NCBI GenBank assembly: GCA_025451955.1
Contig: JANWJJ010000085.1
Span: forward strand, 1 to 33,888
DNA: 33,888 nt
Origin: Rudaea sp.
Lineage (GTDB): Bacteria > Pseudomonadota > Gammaproteobacteria > Xanthomonadales > Rhodanobacteraceae
Direction of reading: 5' to 3'
Shown here: piece after piece, positions 15,294 to 23,035 of the stretch
Numbering within the stretch: the first letter of the stretch is position 1
Layout: the number at the start of each line of letters is the position of its first letter
Notes under the pieces: generated by a model
Databases searched by the model: none
Told to the model about the DNA's origin: nothing
The model's input: only the letters and a program-made list of their open reading frames with translations
Made by a program: the position numbers and the translations under genes

Positions 15294-15538
15294 TCGTCTT
15301 TTGCGGCGTGGCGCCGCTCGCGCAGCAGCGAATCGACTGCCGGGTTCTTTGGATCGCGCAGGCGTGCCAGGCGCGCCTGCATTGCGCGTATCGCCGCGCG
15401 ACGGCTCACGACGCGGACTTCGCCATTGACGACAGAAAGCGACAGAAGCTCGCCCGCGTTGAACCCGACCTGCTCTCGTATCGAGGCCGGTATCAGGACA
15501 CGGCCTTCTTTGCTGAGGCTGCTGATGTATTCTTTCAT
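15290..15538 (-). CDS. vapB: VapB-type antitoxin with AbrB/MazE (SpoVT) domain
   Basis: An 82-residue antitoxin. Residues 1-45 are a swapped-hairpin AbrB-type DNA-binding domain: MKEYISSLSKEGRVLIPASI then REQVGFNAGELLSLSVVNGE. The C-terminal part (LARLRDPKNPAVDSLLRERR) is basic, acidic and helical, and would wrap the VapC toxin. The start MKEY fits the family; a longer frame up to 15607 would cross the promoter. The operator at 15569-15597 lies 30 bases upstream. Stop overlaps vapC. Confidence 0.9.
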   Translation of the reverse strand: MKEYISSLSKEGRVLIPASIREQVGFNAGELLSLSVVNGEVRVVSRRAAIRAMQARLARLRDPKNPAVDSLLRERRHAAKDE

Positions 15539-15568
15539 GGCATGCGCGTCAGATTTGGCAATTAATGA

Positions 15569-15597
15569 AGTATTGACAAACGTATTGCAATTGTCAA
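15569..15597 (-). promoter_or_regulatory. vapBC promoter with inverted-repeat operator
   Basis: On the minus strand TTGACA (15592-15597) and AATACT (15569-15574) are exactly 17 bases apart. A perfect inverted repeat TTGACAA-N11-TTGTCAA (15573-15597) covers the whole promoter, so the antitoxin or complex bound here would block RNA polymerase. Confidence 0.82.
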
Positions 15598-15610
15598 TTC
15601 TGAACACTGC

Positions 15611-18232
15611 CTAGCCGATCAAGAACCGCCGATACCCACCCGACACCAGCGCGGCAATATCGATCAGCAAACCCGGCACCCAAACGCCGCGCGGGTAGGC
15701 CAGATACGAGCCGATCCATTCGGGTTTGAACTTGTCCTTGTACTTGCGCACACCCTGATAATTGTAGAAGCGGTTGCCGTATTGGAACGCGAGTGCGGCC
15801 AAGCGTTCGTTGACGCGCGCATAAGGGTTGTCGCCGACGCGCGAGAGCGGCGCCATGCCGAGGCTGAAGAGTTCGTAGCCTTGTTCCTGCGCCCACAGCA
15901 TGACCTTGGCGAACAGGAAATCCATCGTGCTGCGCGGCGTGTCGGCGACGTGGCGCATCAGATCGACGCTGGCGTGGCCATTGGCGCCGTAGGGCGGTAG
16001 CACGTTGGCGAATGCGATCAGCTCGCCGTCGCGACGCACCAGGCCGAGCGGGCTCCAGGCGAAATACGCCGGATCGAAACGGCCGAGCGAAAAGCCTTTC
16101 TCCTCGCCGCCCTTGTCCGCCAGCCAGGCATCGGAAACGCGTTCCAGATCGCTGAGCAGGGCGGTGTCAAACGGCGGGTATACAAGTTCAAAAGTTAACT
16201 TTTCCTTGGCCGCGCGATTTGTGGCCTGACGCAAATCCTCCCAGCGCTTGCCGGCGAGCGAGAATTCCGCGAGTTCTACCAGCGCCAGTTCGCCGAGCTT
16301 GAACAAGTCGAAACCGTGATCGTGGTAGCGCGACAGATCCGGTTCGAGCACTTCGTAGAACACCGGCACACGATCCTGGGCGTCGGCGAAATGACGGAAG
16401 TCGAGAATTGCGCGATCGATGCCGGCGTCGGTCCCGCAGGGCGAACCGAGCGCAACCAGGCGATCGCGGATGCTGCCGTAGGCGATCACGGCCTGATGAT
16501 CGGCCGCCCAGAACAGGTGCTTGTCGGCCATGAAAGTAAGATGCGCGAATTCACCGCCGCCGTGCGCTTGATACAGATTGCGTGCGCGCTCCAGCTCGGC
16601 GTGATCAGGCAGATGCAAGGCCGGGCGCTTGACGGCGAACCATTGCCAGATCAGGTAGACCACCAGGCCGAGCAATGCTGCCGCCAGGCCGCGGCCGATG
16701 CGCGAAGTGTGTTCGCCGAAGCCGACATAAAACAGGTCGAACGAATCATCGCCCAGCACCTGGGCCACGCCGATGGCAAAGAATACGAGTACGCAAATCA
16801 GCAATCCGGCATACCAGCCGAGCGTGGTCGCCGAAGTCAGGGTCATGGCGCGGCGCGTGAACGCGCGTTTGCGCGTGCGCAAGAGTGCAGCGACCGTGAG
16901 CAGGAACAGGGCTTCGCCAAAGTGCAGGCCCTTGGTGACGGCCAGTCCCGCGCTGATCAGCAGCAGCCATTGCGCCACGCGATAGGCCAGGCGCAGGCGG
17001 CCGTCGATGCCGCGCGCGAGTCCGAGCAAGAGCACGCCGGACAGCACGCTGAACCAGTTCGAGCTTTCCACCGCCAGAATCGGCAAATGCGCACGCACGA
17101 CCTCGATGTGCTCGCTCACCGACGGCAGCGCCGCGGACGCCAGTTGCATTGCGCCGGCGCCGAAGGTGAGTACGGCGAGCAGGCGTGTGCCGAGATCGGC
17201 GAGCAAGGTGACCGGCAGGCCGAGCAGGCCAAACAGCGGATGTCCGGAAAGGCGTTCGCGCAGTCGCACCAGCAGCGGCAATCGCGCGGTGAGCATTTCC
17301 GATCCCAGGTACAGCGCGCCGAGCATCGGCAGCAAATAATAGGCGATGCGGAACAGCATCAGGCCGGATACCACGGCGGCCTTGTCGTAACCGGCTTCGG
17401 TCAGTGCGAGCAGGATCAAGCCGTCGAACACGCCGAGGCCGCCGGGAACCTGACTCACCAAGCCGAGCACACCCGCACCCGCGAACGCGCCCAGCAGCAG
17501 ACCCGGTTTGACGTGTTCGCCGGACAGATAAACGCAGGCATACAGCGTCACCGCGGCCAGCAGCCAGTCGAGCAGCGACACCAGGGTCAGTTCCAACTTC
17601 AGCCGCAGCGGCGGCATGCCGGCATCGGCCGGCAGCCAGCGCATCAGCGAGCGCCGCGCGGTGAGGAAAAAGTATAAAGGTAGATAAAGTGCGGCGGCGA
17701 TCAGCACCGCGCCCGCGACCCAGCGCTGCACCGTGCCATTGGTCAGCGGCAACGAACTGGTCGATAGCGTGGCGATGACCAGCAGTGACAGGCCGGACAT
17801 CAGCGACAGCGCCTGCATGCCGATCAGGGCCGCCGCGCGCGACAGCGGCACCTTGAGTGCGCTCAATCCCATCAGGCGCACGCTCGCACCCATCGCGCCG
17901 GAAAGGTTGAGCGTGTTGGCCATGCTGTTGGCGACGAAGGCGAGACGAAAAACATCGCGCGCGTGCAGGCCGAGCTTGAGCCAGCGCGCGATCAGCCAGT
18001 CGACCGTGCCGGTGAAGGCGACGCTGAACGCTGCCAGCGCGGCGACGCCGAGCGCGGGCAGGGTCGGCACGTCGAGCAGGGTGCGCTGGATTTCAGTCAG
18101 ATCGAACTCGCCCAGTTCGTGCCACAACAACCAACCGGTCAGCAGCAGGAAGGCGATCGGCACGATCCAGCGCAGCCGTGTGAACGGACGCGACGTGGAA
18201 GCTGCGCTGCTGGCGGAGGCAGGATTGCTCAT
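15611..18232 (-). CDS. mprF: Phosphatidylglycerol lysyltransferase/flippase MprF
   Basis: An 873-residue inner-membrane protein. Residues about 15-540 hold a run of transmembrane helices of the LPG-synthase flippase region (for example VPIAFLLLTGWLLW, LSGAMGASVRLMGL, QVPGGLGVFDGLILLAL). Residues about 545-870 are the cytoplasmic GNAT-like transferase domain (DUF2156) with LFWAADHQAVIAYG, ELFSLGMAPLSRVGDNPYAR and FYNYQGVRKYKDKFKPEW, the conserved end motif. It moves an amino acid, usually lysine, from tRNA to phosphatidylglycerol and flips the product, lowering membrane charge and giving resistance to cationic peptides. Start at 18232 (MSNPASASS) leaves 25 bases after the virJ stop; a start at 18292 would overlap it. 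The amino acid used cannot be read. Confidence 0.94.
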   Translation of the reverse strand: MSNPASASSAASTSRPFTRLRWIVPIAFLLLTGWLLWHELGEFDLTEIQRTLLDVPTLPALGVAALAAFSVAFTGTVDWLIARWLKLGLHARDVFRLAFVANSMANTLNLSGAMGASVRLMGLSALKVPLSRAAALIGMQALSLMSGLSLLVIATLSTSSLPLTNGTVQRWVAGAVLIAAALYLPLYFFLTARRSLMRWLPADAGMPPLRLKLELTLVSLLDWLLAAVTLYACVYLSGEHVKPGLLLGAFAGAGVLGLVSQVPGGLGVFDGLILLALTEAGYDKAAVVSGLMLFRIAYYLLPMLGALYLGSEMLTARLPLLVRLRERLSGHPLFGLLGLPVTLLADLGTRLLAVLTFGAGAMQLASAALPSVSEHIEVVRAHLPILAVESSNWFSVLSGVLLLGLARGIDGRLRLAYRVAQWLLLISAGLAVTKGLHFGEALFLLTVAALLRTRKRAFTRRAMTLTSATTLGWYAGLLICVLVFFAIGVAQVLGDDSFDLFYVGFGEHTSRIGRGLAAALLGLVVYLIWQWFAVKRPALHLPDHAELERARNLYQAHGGGEFAHLTFMADKHLFWAADHQAVIAYGSIRDRLVALGSPCGTDAGIDRAILDFRHFADAQDRVPVFYEVLEPDLSRYHDHGFDLFKLGELALVELAEFSLAGKRWEDLRQATNRAAKEKLTFELVYPPFDTALLSDLERVSDAWLADKGGEEKGFSLGRFDPAYFAWSPLGLVRRDGELIAFANVLPPYGANGHASVDLMRHVADTPRSTMDFLFAKVMLWAQEQGYELFSLGMAPLSRVGDNPYARVNERLAALAFQYGNRFYNYQGVRKYKDKFKPEWIGSYLAYPRGVWVPGLLIDIAALVSGGYRRFLIG

Positions 18233-18257
18233 GGCGGGTGTGGCCGGCGTGGCTCGG

Positions 18258-19193
18258 TCAGTCGGCGGCGACACGCGCTGCCTTGACGCCATCGCGCAGA
18301 TCGATCAGGCCCTGCCGGTATTGCGACATCCAGTTGCGCGGCACGCCGAAACCGTGACCGACATGTGGCAGGTTGATGACTTTTCCATTTTTTACTTTAT
18401 CCACAAATACCACCGTCGCCGGCGGATTGCAGACCTTGTCGATATCGCCTTGCAGCACGATCCACGGCGCCGGAACGGCCGGCACGGTTTTGAACACGAT
18501 GCCGTACGGCGGCTTGTGCTGTTTTTCCGCGGTCAACCCGGCGCCTTCGCAAAAGGGTTTGTGGATGATCAGATCGGGGCAGAAACCGAGCGTCATCGCA
18601 CCGGAAAACCGCGTATCGCCGGCTTGCGCCAGCGCGGCGTAGGCAATCGTGGCGCCGGACGAATAGCCGACCAGAACCGGGTGGTATTGCGCTGATAAAT
18701 TCATCGCCGCGCGCACTTTCGTGCCGAGATCCGCGAGCACGCCGGCGGCATCGCTGCACGATCCCGTATCGGACTCCAGCGACTTGAGGAAAGCCGGTGT
18801 GCTGAATCCGGCGACCCAGTAGCCGAGACTCGCAGCGGTCTGCGCCATATCCCACACGCCCAGATTCCAGCCGCCGTCGCCCGAGGCGAACAGCGCCAGG
18901 CCGCGCGCTTCGCCTTGCGGCGCATACACGGTAACTTCGCCGATGCCGGGAAAATCGAGTATGCGTGTGGCTTTCGGATCGTGCGCGGGCGGCTTCGCCT
19001 TGTGCGTCGGATGCAAAGTGGATTTTGCAACTTGTGGATTATGCGGCACCGGCACAGTTGCGGGAACAATGATGGCCTGTGCCGGAACGGCGGCGGCCGG
19101 CGCTGGCGGATCGGCGGCGTAGCCGGCGCTGCCGAGTGACAATCCGGTCAGCGCAAGCGCGCGAATGAGGGTTCTGCGGGAGTTTACGAGCAC
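18258..19193 (-). CDS. VirJ-family periplasmic serine hydrolase (single domain)
   Basis: A 311-residue exported protein. Signal peptide about 1-26 (ends GYAA), a Pro/Ala-rich linker to about 85, then an alpha/beta-hydrolase domain with FASGDGGWNLGVWDMA, elbow VGYSSGATIAYAALA and a histidine in LPHVGHGFG. By order of motifs (IIHKPFCEGAG next to TLGFCPDL, compared with LPKPICKGDAG next to TLGWDADF) it resembles the N-terminal domain of the AcvB encoded at 11264, but it keeps the serine and GDGGW that the AcvB domain has lost. It starts with GTG. It lies 25 bases upstream of mprF, probably in one operon, so a lipid ester substrate is likely. This is an inference; activity is not shown. Confidence 0.87.
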   Translation of the reverse strand: MLVNSRRTLIRALALTGLSLGSAGYAADPPAPAAAVPAQAIIVPATVPVPHNPQVAKSTLHPTHKAKPPAHDPKATRILDFPGIGEVTVYAPQGEARGLALFASGDGGWNLGVWDMAQTAASLGYWVAGFSTPAFLKSLESDTGSCSDAAGVLADLGTKVRAAMNLSAQYHPVLVGYSSGATIAYAALAQAGDTRFSGAMTLGFCPDLIIHKPFCEGAGLTAEKQHKPPYGIVFKTVPAVPAPWIVLQGDIDKVCNPPATVVFVDKVKNGKVINLPHVGHGFGVPRNWMSQYRQGLIDLRDGVKAARVAAD

Positions 19194-19318
19194 GATCGTT
19201 ACGCCGGATCACCCGGCTCCTTAGGCTATGACGTCCGGCGCCAGGGCGGCGCGGTTACGTGCAAATTATCGCACGGGAAACCGGTGCCCAGCGCGTCGAG
19301 ATACGCGCACGGCAGCGC

Positions 19319-19450
19319 TCAATGCGGCGGATTGTGCTCGTCGGCACTGCGCTTGGCCTGTTCGTCGGCGTGCAGTTCGAACCACATCGCGTTGAGGATG
19401 GCGAAGGCGCAGGCCAGGCCAAGGCCGAGAATCCAGCTGAAATACCACAT
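19319..19450 (-). CDS. cydX: Cytochrome bd oxidase small subunit CydX
   Basis: A 43-residue single-span membrane protein: MWYFSWILGLGLACAFAIL then NAMWFELHADEQAKRS and a charged tail ending NPPH. It starts with the MWYFxWILG motif of E. coli CydX (37 residues) and has the conserved Glu following the helix. CydX sits next to CydA and stabilises the heme sites. The ATG is 12 bases after the cydB stop, with GAGGAG ribosome site between. It is the last gene of the bd operon. Confidence 0.93.
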   Translation of the reverse strand: MWYFSWILGLGLACAFAILNAMWFELHADEQAKRSADEHNPPH

Positions 19451-19462
19451 CGTCGCGTCTCC

Positions 19463-20596
19463 TCAATACATACCGTGTGAGCGGCGCACGTGTTCCAGAC
19501 TCACGCGCCCGCGTAGCACGCGATACACCCAGGCCGTATACGCCAGCACGATTGGCAGCAACACCACGGTGCTGAGCAACATCAGGCCGAGCGTGGTTTT
19601 GCTGCTGGAGGCATCCCACACGGTCAGGCTGCTGTTTGGATCCAGACTCGATGGCAGCAGGAACGGAAACAGGGCGAGGCCGGCGGAAAGGATGGTCATG
19701 GCAATGGCCAGTGCGCTGGCGGCAAACGCGATCCGGTAGTGCGACGCCAAGCTGAGTGCGGGCATCGCCGCCGCAGATATCACGGCCAGCAGCGGTGCCA
19801 GCCAGAATGCCGGATGCATGCCAAACCCGGCGAACCAGTTGCCCTGCGCGACGACGTGTTTGAGCAGGGGATTGGATGGCGCATCGCCGGCGATCGTCGA
19901 GACGATGGCGTAACCGGGCAGGCCGAATGCCAGCCAGGCGCCGGCGCCAAGGTAAAGCAATACGAAGGCGACCGAGGCACTACGCGCCACCCGCGACGCG
20001 CGCGCGGCGAGCACGATATCGGCCTTCATCGCCGCATATGCCGCGCCGTGCATCAGGATCATCGCCAGACTGATCAGCCCGCACAACAGGGCGAACGGCG
20101 ACAGCAAGCCGAGGAACGATCCAGCATAGATCATGCGCAGTTCTTCATCGAAGCGGAACGGCACGCCGAGAAACAGGTTGCCGAAGGCGACACCGAAAAT
20201 CAGCGGCGGCACGCTGCCATTGACGGTTAGAACCCAGTCCCAAGCATTGCGCCATTGTGGATTTATGGATTTATTGCGATAGCTGAAACTCACCGGACGC
20301 AGGATGAAGGCGGCCAGCAGCACGAACATGGCGACATAGAAGCCCGAGAACGCGGCCGCGTACAGTAGCGGCCACGCGGCGAACGTCGCGCCACCGGCAA
20401 GAATGAACCAGACCTGGTTGCCTTCCCACACCGGCTCGACCGTTTCCAGCAAGGTGCGGCGTTCGGCATCGTCGCGACCGAGCACACGCACCAGCGCGGC
20501 GATGCCGAAGTCGAAGCCGTCCATGACGGCGAAACCGATCAGCAGGACGCCGAGGATCAGCCACCAGATGACGCGCAGGGTTGCATAGTCAAACAT
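19463..20596 (-). CDS. cydB: Cytochrome bd ubiquinol oxidase subunit II
   Basis: A 377-residue inner-membrane protein, with about nine predicted helices, that pairs with CydA to reduce oxygen to water using ubiquinol. Signatures: the start [20 protein letters not shown], then [20 protein letters not shown] and [15 protein letters not shown], conserved in CydB, plus [15 protein letters not shown] further on. Length matches E. coli CydB (379). It is the third gene of the operon on the minus strand, separated from cydA by 581 bases of repeat DNA instead of the usual few bases, and followed by cydX. Confidence 0.97.
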   Translation of the reverse strand: MFDYATLRVIWWLILGVLLIGFAVMDGFDFGIAALVRVLGRDDAERRTLLETVEPVWEGNQVWFILAGGATFAAWPLLYAAAFSGFYVAMFVLLAAFILRPVSFSYRNKSINPQWRNAWDWVLTVNGSVPPLIFGVAFGNLFLGVPFRFDEELRMIYAGSFLGLLSPFALLCGLISLAMILMHGAAYAAMKADIVLAARASRVARSASVAFVLLYLGAGAWLAFGLPGYAIVSTIAGDAPSNPLLKHVVAQGNWFAGFGMHPAFWLAPLLAVISAAAMPALSLASHYRIAFAASALAIAMTILSAGLALFPFLLPSSLDPNSSLTVWDASSSKTTLGLMLLSTVVLLPIVLAYTAWVYRVLRGRVSLEHVRRSHGMY

Positions 20597-20621
20597 GGCG
20601 CGGCGCTCCGGATGTACTCGT

Positions 20622-21156
20622 CATTCCCGTGCAGGCGGGACTGCGGAGGCAGGATGCCGAAGCGAACATTCGCGCAGCGAATGGCCCGTAGGGCATGCGA
20701 GAGGAGTCGCATGTAATCCAGTTCCTGCTCTTCTTCTTGAAGGGTAAAGCTTCCACTCCTCCTGCGGAGGAGCGGGTAACTTTTCTTTGCCCGTGCAAAG
20801 AAAAGTTACCAAAAGAAAGCACGTTGGCCTGCGCCCCAGGTTTTACGCCCTGCAAATCTGCAAATCTACGAACGGTTCCAGTCCACGAGTTCGGGGCATT
20901 GAACCGCGCCGCCGTCAAGCAATACCGGCGATACGCGCGCCGCCGATGACTCGATGAAACGTGAGAAGTACACCGTAAAAAGCCATTACGCCGCCTCAAC
21001 GAATACGTAATCGGGATCTGCGCAGCCTTTCCGGTTATACGTGTGTAAAACCTGGGGCGCCACGTAACGTGTTTTCTTTCTTGGTGACTTTTTTCTTTGC
21101 ACGAGCAAAGAAAGAAGTTACCCGCTCCTCCGCAGGAGGAGTGGAAGCTCTGCTTT
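20622..21156. repeat. Non-coding repeat insert with large inverted repeat between cydA and cydB
   Basis: The 581-base gap between cydA and cydB holds a palindromic element. The arm at 20746-20846 and the arm at 21045-21156 are reverse complements of each other with few differences and enclose 198 bases without clear coding signal. Each arm contains two smaller palindromes; in the left arm a perfect 16-bp stem (20775-20790 with 20795-20810, loop CCGT) and CTCCTC-CTGC-GGAGGAG type stems. To the left, 20622-20745 holds further short hairpins, e.g. CATTCGC-GCA-GCGAATG at 20667-20683, GCCC-GTA-GGGC at 20684-20694 and CATGCGA-GAGGAG-TCGCATG at 20694-20713. A reading frame crosses the region on the minus strand (20589-21248) but follows the repeats and looks spurious. 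Confidence 0.85.
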
Positions 21157-21177
21157 AAGCGAAAACCAGAAATCATG

Positions 21178-22758
21178 TCAGGTCCCGACATCAATCTCAC
21201 GTTCCTGCGCGCGATCATCCACCGGCGGCGGCCACATGCCCAAGCCATCCGGTCCCTTGCGCGCGTAGCGCAGCATCAACACCGCGTCGACTACGGCGAG
21301 CACAGTATAAAAAACCACAAATCCAATAATGCTGAAAAGCACCTGGCCTGCCGAGACCGACGACACGCCGAGCGCCGTCGGCAGCACGCCGGAAATTGCC
21401 CACGGCTGGCGGCCGTACTCGGCGACGATCCAGCCCAGTTCGATCGCCAGCCACGGTAGCGGCAAACTCCACAGCGCCAGTTTCAGATACCAGCGTTGCG
21501 CGTCGAGCCGGCGTTTGCTCGCCAGCCAGAACGAATAGGCGAACAGCGCGATGAAATACAAACCGCACGCGACCATGATGCGGAACGACCAGAACAACAC
21601 CGGCACATTCGGAATCGTGCTGTCCGCGGCATGGTCGATGTCGGCGGGCGTGGCGGCAAGCGGATCGGCGAGCGTGCGCTTCAGCAGCAGGGCATAGCCG
21701 AGGTCGGCCTTGTGTGCATCGAAATCAGCGCGCGCTGCGACATCGTCGCGATTGCTGCGCAACTTCTGCATGGCCGAGTAGGCGATCAAGCCGCTCTGGA
21801 TGCGCGTCCGCGCATTGGCCACCAGCTCGGCAATGCCGGGCATCACGGTGTCGATTGAGCGCGTGCCGATCAGGCCCATGACCCAGGGAATGCGAACCGC
21901 GAAATGCGTGGTGCGGTTTGTCACATCGGGAAAACCGAACAGGGTGAACGATGCTGGCGCCGGCTCGGTTTCCCACATCGCCTCGATCGCGGCGAGCTTC
22001 ATCTTCTGGTTTGCCGAGATGTCATAGCCGGATTCGTCGCCGAGCACGACGACGGACAGCGCGGCGGCCAGACCGAAGCTCGCCGCCACCGTCATTGAAC
22101 GCTTGGCGAATTCGATATTGCGGCCGCGCAGCAGATACCAGGCGCTGATCGAGAGCACGAACATCGCGCCCAGCACGTAGCCTGCACTGACCGTGTGCAC
22201 AAACTTGGCCTGCGCGACCGGATTGAAGACGACGGCAGAGAACGAGGTCACTTCCATGCGCATGGTGTCGAGGTTGAACTGCGCGCCGACCGGAAACTGC
22301 ATCCAACCATTGGCGATCAGGATCCACAGCGCCGACAGATTGGTGCCGAGTGCGAGCAGCCAGGTCACGGCCAGATGTTGCACACGACTGAGACGATCCC
22401 AACCGAAAAAGAACAGGCCGATGAAGGTGGCTTCGAGGAAGAACGCCATCAACCCTTCCAGCGCCAGCGGCGTGCCGAACACGTCGCCGACGTAGTGCGA
22501 GTAGTAGGCCCAGTTGGTACCGAACTGGAATTCCATGGTTACGCCAGTGGCCACGCCCATCGCGAAATTGATGCCGAACAGCACGCCCCAGTACTGGGTC
22601 ATGCGTTTCCAGATGTCGCGACCGGTCATGGCGTAGACCGACTCCATGATCGCCAACAGCCAGCACAGGCCCAGAGTCAAGGGTACAAATAAAAAATGAT
22701 ACAAAGCGGTCAGCGCGAACTGCATGCGCGACAGGGTGACGACATCGGGATCGATCAT
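21178..22758 (-). CDS. cydA: Cytochrome bd ubiquinol oxidase subunit I
   Basis: A 526-residue inner-membrane protein carrying hemes b558, b595 and d. His21 in TALYHFLFVPLTLGL is the conserved N-terminal heme ligand; FVHTVSAGYVLG holds the second histidine (near residue 189); FWSFRIMVACGLY contains the methionine ligand. The periplasmic Q-loop (about residues 250-330) and total length are like E. coli CydA (522). The chosen start MIDPDVVTL overlaps the end of cydP as ATGA, so the two are translated together. Part of cydP-cydA-insert-cydB-cydX. Confidence 0.97.
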   Translation of the reverse strand: MIDPDVVTLSRMQFALTALYHFLFVPLTLGLCWLLAIMESVYAMTGRDIWKRMTQYWGVLFGINFAMGVATGVTMEFQFGTNWAYYSHYVGDVFGTPLALEGLMAFFLEATFIGLFFFGWDRLSRVQHLAVTWLLALGTNLSALWILIANGWMQFPVGAQFNLDTMRMEVTSFSAVVFNPVAQAKFVHTVSAGYVLGAMFVLSISAWYLLRGRNIEFAKRSMTVAASFGLAAALSVVVLGDESGYDISANQKMKLAAIEAMWETEPAPASFTLFGFPDVTNRTTHFAVRIPWVMGLIGTRSIDTVMPGIAELVANARTRIQSGLIAYSAMQKLRSNRDDVAARADFDAHKADLGYALLLKRTLADPLAATPADIDHAADSTIPNVPVLFWSFRIMVACGLYFIALFAYSFWLASKRRLDAQRWYLKLALWSLPLPWLAIELGWIVAEYGRQPWAISGVLPTALGVSSVSAGQVLFSIIGFVVFYTVLAVVDAVLMLRYARKGPDGLGMWPPPVDDRAQEREIDVGT

Positions 22759-22979
22759 GGCGACGCTTCGACAGTGACGACGGGGCTTGCATCGAGCAGG
22801 TGCTGCTGCAACGCGCTGGGGGAAAGATCGGTGCGCGGCTGCGGCGCGATGAAGGCGTAATACAGGATCGTCAATGCAACGAGTTTGACGAATACGACCC
22901 AGGTCAGTTCGAGCTTGTAGCGGCGACCGGCGCGCGAGGCGAGCCAGGAAAATGCGTGATGGCGGCGGTCGGCGTTCAT
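22755..22979 (-). CDS. cydP: Putative cytochrome bd oxidase small subunit CydP
   Basis: A 74-residue protein with an N-terminal charged stretch (MNADRRHHAFSWLASRAGRR) and one transmembrane helix (TWVVFVKLVALTILYYAFI) followed by a soluble tail containing TDLSPSALQQHLL. CydP-type proteins are encoded just upstream of cydA in Xanthomonadales and are thought to be small subunits of bd oxidase. Stop overlaps the cydA start (ATGA). Structural evidence in this organism is absent; the call rests on position and shape. Confidence 0.85.
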   Translation of the reverse strand: MNADRRHHAFSWLASRAGRRYKLELTWVVFVKLVALTILYYAFIAPQPRTDLSPSALQQHLLDASPVVTVEASP

Positions 22980-23035
22980 CCCACGGGAATTCTACTCCGG
23001 CGTAGCGCGCGAATATAGCGCGCCCGATGCCGCAA

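Noticed and set aside
18397-18405. Perfect DnaA-box-like TTATCCACA, with TTTTCCACA variants near 23507, 30593 and 31588
   Set aside because: They are single, kilobases apart and fall where the proteins read FVDK, FVEK or similar. No cluster, no AT-rich unwinding element and no dnaA or dnaN. Not a replication origin; noted only because they fall in the AT-rich patches.
20589-21248. A 219-codon open frame on the minus strand through the cydA-cydB gap
   Set aside because: It runs across both arms of the inverted repeat and into cydA; its composition follows the repeat (Lys/Arg-rich) and no family motif is seen.
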